Assembly (NCBI GenBank): GCA_018971525.1
Contig: JAGXAR010000025.1
Location: 1 to 51,663 of the forward strand
Length of the DNA: 51,663 nt
Direction of reading: 5' to 3'
From: Nitrospirota bacterium
GTDB taxonomy: Bacteria > Nitrospirota > Nitrospiria > Nitrospirales > Nitrospiraceae
The number at the start of each line of letters is the position of its first letter. The first letter of the stretch is position 1. The notes under the pieces are model-generated. The model had not been told where the DNA came from. It worked only from the letters and a program-made list of their open reading frames with translations, and searched no databases. Both the position numbers and the translations under genes were made by a program. Shown one piece after another: positions 7,728 to 17,068 of the stretch.

Positions 7728-9245
7728 TTACTTGGGATTGACCGCGACAAACAGGTTATTTCCCTGCCGACTCAGGAGCAGGACGGCCAACTCATCTTTC
7801 TTCAACTTCTGGGAAGCTTTCTGGTAGTCTTCGAGCGTCTTCACGACTTCGTGGTTCACTTCCTGAATCACATCGCCGCGCTGCAGACCGGCCGCTTCCG
7901 CAGGGCCACCGCCCTCGACCGACGTCACGACCACACCCGTCATTTTCGCCGGGATGTTCAGTTGACTCATCGTGGCCGCATCCAACGCCTGCACTCGCAG
8001 AGAGGCCAAGACATTATCCGGCAGCTTCGCCGTCTCGACCGGTTCCTTGGGAGCCGAGGGCTCCTTCTTCGCCAACATTTCATCCGTCGGCCGCTCCGCC
8101 ACCTTCACGGCGATGGTCTGTTCCTTGCCCTCTCGCAATACCTTCACCTGCGCATCCTTGCCGACCATCGTGCGCGCGACGAGGTTTCGCAACTGACTCA
8201 CATTTTGGACTTCTTTCCCGTTGAACGCGATCACCACATCGCCGCGACGGATACCGGCGGCGTGAGAGGGACCATTTTCGTTCACATCGCTGATCAAGAC
8301 ACCCTTGCGCTGCTCAGGCAACTTAAACGACTTCGCCAAGGCCGGCGTGATCTCTTGAATTGCGACGCCCATCCAGCCTCGCACGACCTTGCCGGTCTTC
8401 TGCAAGCTGTCCACAATGTCCAAGGCAATACTGCTGGGAATGGCAAATCCAATCCCCTCCGATCCACCGGTCCTTGAGAAGATGGCCGTATTGATCCCGA
8501 TGAGTTCGCCACCCACATTGACCAAGGCTCCGCCGGAATTCCCCGGATTAATCGCGGCATCGGTCTGGATAAAATCTTCATAGTCTGCAATACCGACATT
8601 GCCGCGTCCCAAGGCACTGATGATGCCCAGGGTCACGGTGGAACTCAGTCCAAAAGGACTGCCCACCGCCAAAACAAGATCACCGACCTGCAATTTCTCA
8701 TACTCAGCCCATTTTAAGGCCGGGAGATCCTTCGCGTCGATTTTGACCACGGCCAAGTCCGTCTTCGGATCGGTCCCCACCACTTTCGCGCTGAATTCAC
8801 GTCGATCGCTGAGCGTGACGGTAATCTGCGTGGCGCCTTCGACGACGTGGTTGTTGGTCACGATAAATCCGTTCGGATCAAAAATGACGCCGGATCCGGC
8901 GCTTTGATCGGGGCGTCCATGCCCTCCACCCGGAGGCATCGGCGGAGGAGTCGGGAGTTCACCCCCCGGCGCCTCTTCACCCGGAGGTCCACCAAAGGGA
9001 CCTGGCGGCAACGGCGATCTCCGGCCTCGTCCTCCACCTTCGCCACCCCCGGTCACCGCAATGTTCACCACCGCCGGCGTAACCTTCTTGACGATCTCTG
9101 AAAATCCTTGTGTCAACCCGGCAGCACCCCCGGCGGCTAAGGCTGTGGGTCCACTCGGCAGGATAGAAAACGCGAAGGTACTCATGACTAGACCGATCAC
9201 AGCGACAAGACCCAGGGCATTCCTCCCCTTACTCCGCGTAACCAT
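7728..9245 (-). CDS. Periplasmic serine protease/chaperone of the Deg/HtrA family
   Basis: A signal-anchor-like N-terminus is followed by a Gly/Pro-rich linker, a trypsin-like domain with the triad in NNHVVEGA (His), DLAVVKI (Asp) and GNSGGAL (Ser), then two PDZ domains (about residues 270-360 and 405-500). It degrades or refolds damaged envelope proteins. The start is the ATG at 9245, with GGAGG eight or nine bases upstream; the frame is open 34 codons further but without support. The length of 505 residues matches DegP/DegQ/MucD. A sigma70-like promoter lies about 55 bases upstream, so it is probably transcribed alone. Confidence 0.94.
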   Translation of the reverse strand: MVTRSKGRNALGLVAVIGLVMSTFAFSILPSGPTALAAGGAAGLTQGFSEIVKKVTPAVVNIAVTGGGEGGGRGRRSPLPPGPFGGPPGEEAPGGELPTPPPMPPGGGHGRPDQSAGSGVIFDPNGFIVTNNHVVEGATQITVTLSDRREFSAKVVGTDPKTDLAVVKIDAKDLPALKWAEYEKLQVGDLVLAVGSPFGLSSTVTLGIISALGRGNVGIADYEDFIQTDAAINPGNSGGALVNVGGELIGINTAIFSRTGGSEGIGFAIPSSIALDIVDSLQKTGKVVRGWMGVAIQEITPALAKSFKLPEQRKGVLISDVNENGPSHAAGIRRGDVVIAFNGKEVQNVSQLRNLVARTMVGKDAQVKVLREGKEQTIAVKVAERPTDEMLAKKEPSAPKEPVETAKLPDNVLASLRVQALDAATMSQLNIPAKMTGVVVTSVEGGGPAEAAGLQRGDVIQEVNHEVVKTLEDYQKASQKLKKDELAVLLLSRQGNNLFVAVNPK

Positions 9246-9298
9246 AACAGCGTTCCTCCACAGGGTTAACCGACGTGACAGCATGAGCTGAACGGCGC

Positions 9299-9328
9299 AT
9301 TGTACACTATCCGTTCCGAGGGCTTCAA
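9299..9328 (-). promoter_or_regulatory. Candidate sigma70-type promoter of the Deg protease gene
   Basis: On the minus strand TTGAAG (9323-9328) and TACAAT (9299-9304) are 18 bases apart. This would start transcription near 9291, leaving a leader of about 45 bases with a GGAGG site before the ATG at 9245. It is judged by eye only. Confidence 0.45.
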
Positions 9329-9405
9329 AGACTAATAGTCCCCCCACGGCTCCCAGACAGGGCCCGAAGGGGACTTTGGTACTCCCGCAATGCGATCGAG
9401 TCTCT

Positions 9406-9625
9406 CTAGCAGGATGCTGAAATACCCAGCCAGCATCGTTCTCGCATCGCTCAGACCCTCAACGTTGAGGAGAGGTTTCTCGGAGGTCGGAAGCACTGTA
9501 GGGGCTTTTCCGTTCGCCAAGATCCATTCGAGGGGCGAACGGCCCATACGAAGTCCGGTCTGTACCTCCTCGGCCCTTCACTCGCTGCGGCCTTACTGGA
9601 CTGCCTTTTTGAGCATCCTGCAGGA
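9406..9625. repeat. Palindromic intergenic element, copy A (enlarged loop)
   Basis: The ends are the inverted pair GCAGGATGCT (9409-9418) and AGCATCCTGC. The left 55 bases align with the reverse complement of the right half of copy B (38374-38505), and the right 65 bases with the reverse complement of its left half, so this is the same element in the opposite orientation. The centre (about 9466-9560) is about 95 bases of extra sequence with its own 9-bp perfect inverted repeat (CCGTTCGCC at 9510-9518, GGCGAACGG at 9534-9542). No coding sequence is seen in the whole 9246-9696 gap. Confidence 0.75.
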
Positions 9626-9696
9626 ATGTTCTCCGTTATCCCACACGTGCGGACCATCGAAGCGCTAGCGCAACACAATACTTTACTCACAGCCAG

Positions 9697-10476
9697 CTAC
9701 GAACTGGTTCGCCGAGCAGCCGACTCGGATTCCAATACCCCGAGCCAAGAGTTCTGGAGCTTCAGCACCAGCCGCTTGGCCGCTTGGTCAAATGACACAA
9801 CACGTAGGGTATTCGGCGCGCCCTCGTAAGTCGGAGGCCAGATACGCCGCTCATCCTGAGGGCGGAGGTAGATAGCTGGATACCATTGATTAATCCCTGG
9901 CGCGCTCGGACGATCCAGTGTGGCCCAGCCCCGGCCTTCGGCCTGCATCAAAGTCTGGTTGGTTTTCAAGTCCAACAGGGCAAATTCCAGCAGCGACCAG
10001 TTATCTCGACGAAATCCAGGCTGCGCGTGCGTGACCAATCCAAGAAAGAGCGTCACGGGGTATTCCTGCTCGGTGCTGGAGACCACCACGACGGCCAGAT
10101 AATCGAGCCCGCGTTGCCGTCCCAGTTCTGCAAACTGGGCCCAATCCCCATGCGGCTGCGGCCTGATATGGTCGGCTGGGATCACCTCTTTTATCACCAC
10201 AGGAATCGCACGGCCGAGGTCCTGTTGTAGTCTCTCCTTGAGGCGAGCAAGCGCCTCCTCCGGCAGATTCGGAGCCGCCCCTGGCTCTGCCGTATCTGAC
10301 ACCACGACAAGCCCTGCCTCTAGAGGTCGCTGATCGATCCTCGTGAGAGCCTCGTCGCCGGCCTGGTGCTCTGAGGAAACGTAATCGCCGATCCGTGCAG
10401 GCGGAATGGCGGAGGCACAAGACACCAAAAACGCCGCGCTGAGCATGAGACTCAACTGATTGAGCAAATGGCGCAT
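9697..10476 (-). CDS. Predicted outer-membrane or periplasmic lipoprotein, unknown function
   Basis: A type II signal peptide ends in the lipobox LVSC, so the mature protein is lipidated at Cys 21. The rest is a soluble domain of about 240 residues with alternating alpha/beta pattern (AGLVVVSDT, LDYLAVVVVSS, FALLDLKTN, RLVLKLQNSW). I do not recognise a named domain. The YLAVVVV and LLDLKT pattern is reminiscent of the lipoproteins whose domain resembles TolB's N-terminal part, but that is weak. The start at 10476 has GGAGGTGG upstream. It is divergent from the glycosyltransferase gene across a 194-base shared promoter region. Confidence 0.75.
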   Translation of the reverse strand: MRHLLNQLSLMLSAAFLVSCASAIPPARIGDYVSSEHQAGDEALTRIDQRPLEAGLVVVSDTAEPGAAPNLPEEALARLKERLQQDLGRAIPVVIKEVIPADHIRPQPHGDWAQFAELGRQRGLDYLAVVVVSSTEQEYPVTLFLGLVTHAQPGFRRDNWSLLEFALLDLKTNQTLMQAEGRGWATLDRPSAPGINQWYPAIYLRPQDERRIWPPTYEGAPNTLRVVSFDQAAKRLVLKLQNSWLGVLESESAARRTSS

Positions 10477-10670
10477 CACCCACCTCCCGGCTATGATGAT
10501 AGGCTCGCCCCTCACTTCTCCCTCTATATTGATACGTTCGCTCCCCATCGACAGGTCTGTCAAGTCCGGGATATCCTCCCCTTGCAATCCTGCCCGTGGC
10601 TCGGCTACGGTATTTCATCTGGTTTCTTGTCCGGCACCGCCGCGATTCACCGCAACAAGGGTGATTTCCT

Positions 10671-11486
10671 GTGCCCTTCCGAGCCGCCTCAGGCACCATC
10701 GAGTGGTCGATCATCATTCCGGCCCATAATGAGGCCGCTCGCATTCTTCCCTTTCTTCGAAGCATCACCTCATACATGCAAGACCGAGGACAACCCTACG
10801 AGGTCCTCGTGGTTGACGACGGCAGCACCGATGCCACGGCCTCCGTTGTTGAGACCGTGGCTGCTTCAGTCCCAGAAATTCAGTTGCTCCAGACACCATC
10901 GCGCCGAGGTAAAGGTGCTGCCGTGCGTCGAGGCATGCAATCCGCTGTCGGACACCTGCAACTGTTTGCCGATGCGGACGGTGCCACTCCGATTCAGGAA
11001 CTCGCCCGGCTCGAACAGGCCCTGGTGAGCGGCGCCGACCTGGCCATCGGATCGCGCTCACTCGCCTCCCGGTTGCCGGACTATGCAGTCCAGGCCCGCC
11101 TCCATCGAACTATTCTTGGCAACCTGTTCAATTCCGTCGTGCAGCAGAGCGGCCTCAAAGGAATCACCGACACGCAATGCGGATTCAAACTTTTCCGTCA
11201 AACTGTGGCAGCGGACCTCTTCGGAGTCTCCTCAATCGACGGCTATGGCTTCGATCTCGAACTGCTCTATGTGGCGCAACAACGCGGATACCGCATCGCA
11301 GAAATTCCGGTGAATTGGTCCGATCAGCCCGGATCAAAAGTCCGCGTCCTCAGAGATGGGCTCGCCATGCTCCGGGAATTGGCCGTGATCCGACGGAATG
11401 CGACCAAGGGCTACTACTCTTCTCCGTCACCGGCGGGGAGTTTTCATCCAGCCACAGTCAGCCAACTCGGGCTCCCTCCGCAATAA
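10671..11486 (+). CDS. Family 2 glycosyltransferase (dolichyl-phosphate glucosyltransferase-like)
   Basis: A GT-A fold enzyme with IIPAHNEA, VVDDGSTD, the nucleotide-sugar/metal site DADGAT and the acceptor-side TDTQCGFKLF motif that marks the polyprenyl-phosphate glycosyltransferase branch. It probably moves a hexose from a nucleotide sugar to undecaprenyl phosphate on the cytoplasmic face. There is no C-terminal membrane helix pair, unlike ArnC/GtrB types. The start is a GTG giving 271 residues. It is convergent with the polytopic membrane protein at 11514-13040, which could be a partner acting on lipid-linked sugars; that link is inference. Confidence 0.88.
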   Translation: MPFRAASGTIEWSIIIPAHNEAARILPFLRSITSYMQDRGQPYEVLVVDDGSTDATASVVETVAASVPEIQLLQTPSRRGKGAAVRRGMQSAVGHLQLFADADGATPIQELARLEQALVSGADLAIGSRSLASRLPDYAVQARLHRTILGNLFNSVVQQSGLKGITDTQCGFKLFRQTVAADLFGVSSIDGYGFDLELLYVAQQRGYRIAEIPVNWSDQPGSKVRVLRDGLAMLRELAVIRRNATKGYYSSPSPAGSFHPATVSQLGLPPQ

Positions 11487-11513
11487 CAATAAGAAGCGGC
11501 ATGCTTCCAGGCT

Positions 11514-13040
11514 TCACCTGGATGATTGCGCGTAGATCGTAACTTTCCCGTCTTCATATTCCCGCTGCCATGCCTGCTCATGCGCAAGCGCCTCATCGAG
11601 CAGGCTCTTTCTCCGCACTATCGCCCAATCAACCGAGTAGGTATTCAAAACGGAAAGCCTCGGTGGGTCAGTTAGACTCAACGCAACATAATCTTGAAAG
11701 ATCCAGCGACCCCCGCTTCGCCAGGCCGGCATGCGTCCATCGATGAAAATTTTCTCTTCCGGCAACCACCAGAGCAGAAACCCTCCGTGGGCATAGTCGT
11801 TGTAAAGGCGATGCCCCACTCGATCCCGATGCTCGCGGACCCACTGCACCGCCTCAATCGGGTAGGACGTTCCCTTGAAATACTCGTCAGGCTGCAAGCC
11901 GGATTGCGCCACCCGCTGGAGATGGTCTGGCCCCAGCCAGACCATGAACAGTCCTCCTGCGAGCGTCCCTGCCAGCAAGCATCGCCTGGCACGGATGGAA
12001 TCCAGACTGAGCCAGACTGTCAGTCGGCCCAGTCCTCTGGCCAACAACTCGGCACAGAGCGGGAGACTGACCAGGAGAAAAATTGGAATGTTTCGCATAT
12101 GACGAAGCGACAGAAGCAGGAACACGATCCACACTACCCATCGCACTGGTTCAATGCGGCGATACGATGCCGCCATCGCCATCCCCAGTCCGACCAGATA
12201 GAGTAGGTAGCTGCGGCCGGCCAACGTGTTCAACGACACCGGCTGCCATTCCTGCAGGCTATCGAGCATGAATTGATTCGACAGAGAATCAAGGATCTCC
12301 CCGTACAATCTCCATCCATAGGGATTCACCAACGTGACCAAGGCCGCAACTCCCGCCGCCAACATAAGCCGCCCGATCGCGGACCAGGGGAGGGGCGGTT
12401 CATCGAGACGAGTGGCAAGACCAGGTACCCACAGGAGGACCCCGTTGATAAGCGCAGCACTGGCCACCACAAGCCCCAGCAGGAAGAGCCCGGCGGTAAA
12501 CCCTCCGTGCAAATTAGCCCAGAGCAAAAACAACGGCGGAATAAACCACAGCGCACGATTTTTATCATTCCGACTTCGCTGAAGAACCACCAACAAGACA
12601 GCGAGGCCCAACAACGTGACCATCTGGGTTCTTGCGCCAAGAAACGGCAATGCCACCCACAAGGATAAGGCACAGGCGAGCAGTCGGTAGGTCATGCGGC
12701 ATGGGACAGAGAGGCTCGCAACCAGCCAGGCTCCTGCCGTGACCACTCCAAACAACAGGATCACCCCCAAGGCACCGAACAGTGAATAGATGGCCCCGAT
12801 GATCAGGTCGGTCAACCAGGCATGTTCAACCCAGGGCCAGTCAGACATGGTATGGGAATAGGGGTCCAAGGCCGGCAGTTTCCCGCCATGCTGAAAGAGA
12901 TCGAGTCCGGCCCGCAGATGCCAACCGAAATCAGGTTCTGTCAGCGGCTGAAGCGTAAAGCTCAGAATGATGAGCAGGAGCAAGGCATCGAGGGCAGGGA
13001 AAGGAGCGCTATTCGTGATTCGTGATTCGCTAATCGCCAC
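11514..13040 (-). CDS. Polytopic membrane protein, possible GT-C glycosyltransferase-like
   Basis: About ten hydrophobic helices with an early periplasmic loop EPDFGWHLRAG (acidic residue in the position typical of GT-C enzymes), then a soluble C-terminal domain of about 110 residues with YNDYAHGGFLLWWLPEEK and FIDGRMPAW. I recognise the general type (conserved hypothetical membrane proteins with a C-terminal globular part) but no named family, so the glycosyltransferase role is tentative. The start is uncertain: the GTG at 13040 places the first residues inside a 7-bp repeat tract, and a start nearer the first helix is possible. Confidence 0.7.
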   Translation of the reverse strand: MAISESRITNSAPFPALDALLLLIILSFTLQPLTEPDFGWHLRAGLDLFQHGGKLPALDPYSHTMSDWPWVEHAWLTDLIIGAIYSLFGALGVILLFGVVTAGAWLVASLSVPCRMTYRLLACALSLWVALPFLGARTQMVTLLGLAVLLVVLQRSRNDKNRALWFIPPLFLLWANLHGGFTAGLFLLGLVVASAALINGVLLWVPGLATRLDEPPLPWSAIGRLMLAAGVAALVTLVNPYGWRLYGEILDSLSNQFMLDSLQEWQPVSLNTLAGRSYLLYLVGLGMAMAASYRRIEPVRWVVWIVFLLLSLRHMRNIPIFLLVSLPLCAELLARGLGRLTVWLSLDSIRARRCLLAGTLAGGLFMVWLGPDHLQRVAQSGLQPDEYFKGTSYPIEAVQWVREHRDRVGHRLYNDYAHGGFLLWWLPEEKIFIDGRMPAWRSGGRWIFQDYVALSLTDPPRLSVLNTYSVDWAIVRRKSLLDEALAHEQAWQREYEDGKVTIYAQSSR

Positions 13041-13088
13041 AAAAATGTTTCCATCCGCGTTTCACAATAAACGTTTCACGATTCACGC
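13009..13088. repeat. Heptameric (7-bp) short tandem repeats
   Basis: On the minus strand the tract reads in 7-bp steps such as GTGAATC, GTGAAAC, GTGAAAC, GCGAATC, ACGAATC, ACGAATA, in two blocks (13060-13088 and 13011-13034). It begins on the stop codon of the carbamoyltransferase gene (its TGA lies inside the first unit) and runs into the first codons of the downstream membrane protein. It resembles the STRR class of heptad repeats known from other bacteria. Confidence 0.6.
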
Positions 13089-14789
13089 TCTTCCCACCAG
13101 CAGATTGCCCAGCACCAGCCACTCGACCTCCGTGCAGAGAAAACAATTGATCGCCTCGTCAGGAGTACAGACGATGGGTTCATTGACATTAAACGAGGTG
13201 TTCAGGAGCACGGGCACCCCGGTCTGACGGCCGAACGCTTCGAGCAGGAGGCGGTATCGCGGATTGGAGGTCGCATCCATGGTTTGAACCCGCGCCGACC
13301 CATCGACATGGACCACGGCAGGGATCAGGCCTTTGGCCGAGGGTCGGACCGGAACCGTCAACAACATGAACGGCGACGGCGACGGAAGGTCGAAATACTC
13401 GGACGCCCGTTCTTCAAGGACCGACGGGGCAAACGGGCGAAAGGGTTCCCGGAGCTTCACCTTGGCATTGATTAACTCCCGAATATCCTCACGACGTGGA
13501 TCGGCCAACAGACTACGATTGCCTAACCCGCGCGGTCCCCACTCCATACGACCTTGGAACCAACAGACGAGCCGGCCATTCGCCAGCTCACGCGCCACCT
13601 TCTCGCAGAGTTGATCATCCGGAAGACGCTCGGCACGCAACCCGGCCCTCTCGAGTGCAGCCAGGCACTCCTGCTCGGTGAACTCCGGCCCCCAGGAGGC
13701 GGATCGCATGACCATGCGCTCGGTCAATGCCCCGCGCCGGCGGGTCAGCCAAAGTGCCGCCCCCATTGCCGCCCCGGAGTCCCCTGCTGCTGAAGGAATA
13801 TAGATCTCGCGAAATCCAGCCTCCCTCCACAGGCGACTGTTGGCCACACAATTATAGGCCACGCCACCGGCAAGGCAGAGCCGATCGAGGCCGGTCAGCT
13901 GACGCAGACGGCGGGCGAGGTGGAGCAATGTCTCTTCCAGAACCAGCTGTGCACTGGCCGCCACATCTCGATGCCGCTGCATGATCTCTTCCTCCGGCTG
14001 CCGATTGGGGCCTAACAGTCGCAAGAATTCTGGTGAAAAGATACGAAGCCGGGCCAAGTGAAAATCGAAGAGCCGGGTATTCAGTTCGAAGCCACCATCG
14101 GGGAGGAGGCAAAGGATTTGTTCTCGCAGAACCTGTGCGAATCGTGGTTCGCCGTAGGCCGCCAAGCCCATCACGATGTATTCATCGTGATCCGGCTTGA
14201 ATCCCAGGTAGGAGGTGATGGCCGCGTAGAATTGCCCCGCCGAATGCGGAAGAGGGATCCGTTGCAGCACCTGAATGTCTTGGTCGTCGGCTCGTGCAAG
14301 CATGGTGGTATGGGCTTCCGACGCTCCATCTACGATGAGCACTGCCGCACGGTCAAACGGTGAAACAAGCACCGTACTGGCCGCGTGACAGAGATGATGG
14401 TCCAGGAACACGGGCTTCGGGCAGGCGGTTCCGTCAATCTGTCGAGTGAGGTAGCTCCGAAGAAAGACAAGTTCCTTCCACTCCTGGGCTACTCGCTCTG
14501 CACTCCTCTTGCCCTTTACCCAACAGAGTTGCGGCGACCGCAGCATAGACCCAAGGGCCAAGGCCCCACGCCGTCCGATCTGCCAATACTTCCAGGGCAC
14601 TGCCAGCGCATCGATATCGGACAGCCGCACACCGGCCGCGCGGAGACAATAGCGAATCGCCTGCACCGGCAGCGCCGTGACATGCTTCACCCTGACGAAC
14701 CGTTCCTCTTCTGCCGCGGCAACGACCCGGCCATTCTCGACCAGCGCCGCGGCGGCATCACGCATGTTCGACAGACCAAGTATCAGCAT
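13083..14789 (-). CDS. Carbamoyltransferase of the NodU/CmcH/TobZ family
   Basis: A two-domain O-carbamoyltransferase. The N-terminal Kae1-like part has LDHHLCHAAS (metal-binding histidines), IVDGASE and LAGGVAYNC. The C-terminal YrdC-like part has RPFAPSVL, VVHVDGSARVQT and LNTSFNVNEPIV. These enzymes transfer carbamoyl from carbamoyl phosphate, via carbamoyl-AMP, to a hydroxyl on a sugar, polyketide or antibiotic. No antibiotic cluster is present. With a glycosyltransferase and a GT-C-like protein nearby, a cell-surface glycan acceptor is more likely. The length of 568 residues is normal and the start ATG is conventional. Confidence 0.92.
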   Translation of the reverse strand: MLILGLSNMRDAAAALVENGRVVAAAEEERFVRVKHVTALPVQAIRYCLRAAGVRLSDIDALAVPWKYWQIGRRGALALGSMLRSPQLCWVKGKRSAERVAQEWKELVFLRSYLTRQIDGTACPKPVFLDHHLCHAASTVLVSPFDRAAVLIVDGASEAHTTMLARADDQDIQVLQRIPLPHSAGQFYAAITSYLGFKPDHDEYIVMGLAAYGEPRFAQVLREQILCLLPDGGFELNTRLFDFHLARLRIFSPEFLRLLGPNRQPEEEIMQRHRDVAASAQLVLEETLLHLARRLRQLTGLDRLCLAGGVAYNCVANSRLWREAGFREIYIPSAAGDSGAAMGAALWLTRRRGALTERMVMRSASWGPEFTEQECLAALERAGLRAERLPDDQLCEKVARELANGRLVCWFQGRMEWGPRGLGNRSLLADPRREDIRELINAKVKLREPFRPFAPSVLEERASEYFDLPSPSPFMLLTVPVRPSAKGLIPAVVHVDGSARVQTMDATSNPRYRLLLEAFGRQTGVPVLLNTSFNVNEPIVCTPDEAINCFLCTEVEWLVLGNLLVGRA

Positions 14790-14963
14790 CGGTGCATGCC
14801 CCTTGTCTCATCTCTTCCTGTATCACGAACGCAGGATAACTGAGGGCTCTCAGGCTCGCAAGACGCCCCCGCGCCCTGTTGCATTCAGCCTGACATTTCG
14901 GTACGGTGCTGACCGTGGATTGCTAGCAGCCAAATCCTTCGCGGCACACAACCTCCCCGACCT

Positions 14964-16847
14964 ATGGCTATCAGACAACACCCATCCCAATCGATTCAAC
15001 GACTCACGATACTACGATGGGCGGTTGTACTATCCCTCCTCCTCGCCACAGGTGGGATTGGAGGATGCCAGGTGTTTAAGCGCACCCCGTTGCCGGACAT
15101 GGGCCCCCGTCTCCCCAACTCCGTCAAGCTGACCTTCGATCCCGCCTTGACGAACCTGAAGATGCAGTACCAGAATGGCTGCGCCAGCCTGCGAGACCTC
15201 AATGTCGGGGAAGAGATCGAATCGGTTCTGATCGATGCAGCCGCCAAGAACTTTCAGGCGGTGACGGTTACCGGCGGAACCGCAGCACCCGTCCCGCCTG
15301 ACACGGAAATCTTCGTGACGCTACAGCGTTCGGGGCTCAAACTCTGGCAAGATAGTCTCTATGATCGGGTGCCTGCGGACATGACTCTCGAGACGCTCTT
15401 AACCTTTAAGGATGCGGCAGGGAAAGAGCTCGGCCAGCAGACTATCTCCATCTTGCACAACGAGCGGCTCGTCTTGGAACCAACCCAGAAACGTTGTGAA
15501 TATGGCAATATCGATGAATTCGTATACGACGCGGGCGTCAAGATGTCCGTGCAATTCATTCTTGCCGCTCGTGATCAATTGGCAGCCGCGGGCAGTGCCC
15601 CTCCGGAGAAGGTGGCAGCATCTCCCGTGCGACCAGCAGCGCCAACTGCGGCCATGCAAGCGAAAGGTACACCCTCAGCCCTTTCTTTTAAAGCCACCGT
15701 GCTGGACGAGAACGGTAATTTGGTCTTTGAGGGAGGCGAGCGCATTCGGGTGCGCATCGACCTCGTGAACGGAGGAGAGCTGGAACTTCAAGGTGTCACT
15801 GCGGCCTTGACGGGAGCCGCCTCGTTACTCGCCCAATTTCCGACCACCACGCTCGCGGTCGGACGACTGCAACCAGGCCAATCCCGCTCGATCGAATTTG
15901 TGGCGACGTTGCCTCAGTCCGTCCAACAGCAGAAGGCCGATATCCAAGTGGCAGTCACTGATTCAGGAACTCGCACTCAGCCGCCTCCTCAAACCCTGGC
16001 CCTGTTGATCCAACCTACCGGCATCAATACCGATGACGTGGATCAAATTCCGGTTGGAGCCACCGGGTTTCGGCAGCCGCACACCTACTTGATCTCAATT
16101 GGGATCGGAACTTATCGAGACCAGCAAGTCCACTCCCGCAAGTTCGCCTCCATGGATGCCGAAACGGTCTCGAGCTATTTTCAGTCCCTCGGCGGGTTGC
16201 CTGCCTCCAATGTTCGTCTGCTGCAGGACTGGAAAGCATTACGCCCGGATATTGACGAAGCCCTGCTGGATTGGCTGCCTCCTCACATGAACAAGGACGC
16301 GGTCGTCATTGTCTATTTCGCCGGCCTGGCTTCGGTCTCTTCGACAGGAGAGACATTCCTGGTGCCGTACGATGGGACCGCCACGACCACCTCACGATCA
16401 TACCCGCTCAAGGACTTGGAGGCCGCGCTGTCTCGCTTAAAAGCGAAACAAACGGTGTTTCTATTCGATGGCATTGTGTCGCGTATGGGATCGGATAGCC
16501 GAACCAAGATCGCCCTCCCCCAATGGAATCCCACGGGGAGTTCGACCCTCCATGTCATCGGAACCGGTGGCATCGGACGGGGATTGGAGGACGACCAGCA
16601 TCGGCATGGGCTGTTCACCTACTATTTGCTGCGGGCACTGCGAGGCGAGGCCGATACCAACCGGGATGGCGACGTGACGCTCGGCGAAACGGTGGCCTAT
16701 CTCAGCCAGAAAGTACTCTGGGCCTCCAAGGCCAACATGAACCAGGAACAACGCCCGTTCGCTGTCCCGACGATCCGCCCAACCGATCCTTCCGCTGCCT
16801 TGATATTGACCAAACTCGCCGCGATCCAGGGGACCGAAGCTCACTAA
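14964..16847 (+). CDS. Lipoprotein with degenerate caspase-like (C14) domain and EF-hand loop
   Basis: A type II signal peptide ends at Cys 35 (GGIGGC). Residues about 60-215 form an unassigned beta-rich region, 235-350 resemble a beta-sandwich (VFEGGERIRVRIDLVNGG), and about 372-615 follow the order of a caspase/metacaspase p20 domain: ISIGIGTYRD, a VVIVYFAG strand, GETFLVPYDG and a VFLFDG strand. The catalytic histidine of the usual YFSGHG motif is Leu 455 here, and the cysteine of the usual DACHSG motif is Ile 504, so proteolysis is unlikely. A canonical calcium loop, DTNRDGDVTLGE, follows at about 563-575. It is divergent from the carbamoyltransferase gene. The fold assignment is by motif order only. 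Confidence 0.75.
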   Translation: MAIRQHPSQSIQRLTILRWAVVLSLLLATGGIGGCQVFKRTPLPDMGPRLPNSVKLTFDPALTNLKMQYQNGCASLRDLNVGEEIESVLIDAAAKNFQAVTVTGGTAAPVPPDTEIFVTLQRSGLKLWQDSLYDRVPADMTLETLLTFKDAAGKELGQQTISILHNERLVLEPTQKRCEYGNIDEFVYDAGVKMSVQFILAARDQLAAAGSAPPEKVAASPVRPAAPTAAMQAKGTPSALSFKATVLDENGNLVFEGGERIRVRIDLVNGGELELQGVTAALTGAASLLAQFPTTTLAVGRLQPGQSRSIEFVATLPQSVQQQKADIQVAVTDSGTRTQPPPQTLALLIQPTGINTDDVDQIPVGATGFRQPHTYLISIGIGTYRDQQVHSRKFASMDAETVSSYFQSLGGLPASNVRLLQDWKALRPDIDEALLDWLPPHMNKDAVVIVYFAGLASVSSTGETFLVPYDGTATTTSRSYPLKDLEAALSRLKAKQTVFLFDGIVSRMGSDSRTKIALPQWNPTGSSTLHVIGTGGIGRGLEDDQHRHGLFTYYLLRALRGEADTNRDGDVTLGETVAYLSQKVLWASKANMNQEQRPFAVPTIRPTDPSAALILTKLAAIQGTEAH

Positions 16848-17009
16848 GAGGGCGTTGAACAGTCACTCTCCTCGCCCGCCAACCCCGGCACGCCACGACG
16901 CATTATCCCCAGGCGTCGGGCTCGTGGCGCATATGTGCCCATGAATCGTGAGACGGTTCTCATCCCTTCCACGGATTTTCAACGAGACAAAATCACACGA
17001 TCAGAAGAC

Positions 17010-17046
17010 AAAAAAAGAGGGCGGAGGATCCTGTCCTCCACCCTCT
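17010..17046 (-). terminator. Rho-independent terminator of the cytochrome c gene
   Basis: The stem GAGGGcGGAGGA (17017-17028) pairs with TCCTCCaCCCTC (17034-17045) around a 5-base loop, followed on the minus strand by a run of seven T residues broken by nothing. It lies about 25 bases past the stop codon. Confidence 0.9.
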
Positions 17047-17068
17047 TGAACTCACCACTGCGACGAAA

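Noticed and set aside
9406-9625. Insertion sequence remnant
   Set aside because: There are inverted ends but no transposase fragment in any frame, no clear target duplication, and the interior aligns with the small palindromic elements at 38.4 and 50.1 kb.
13009-13088. Possible CRISPR array
   Set aside because: The units are 7 bp in tandem with no spacers and no cas genes in the window.
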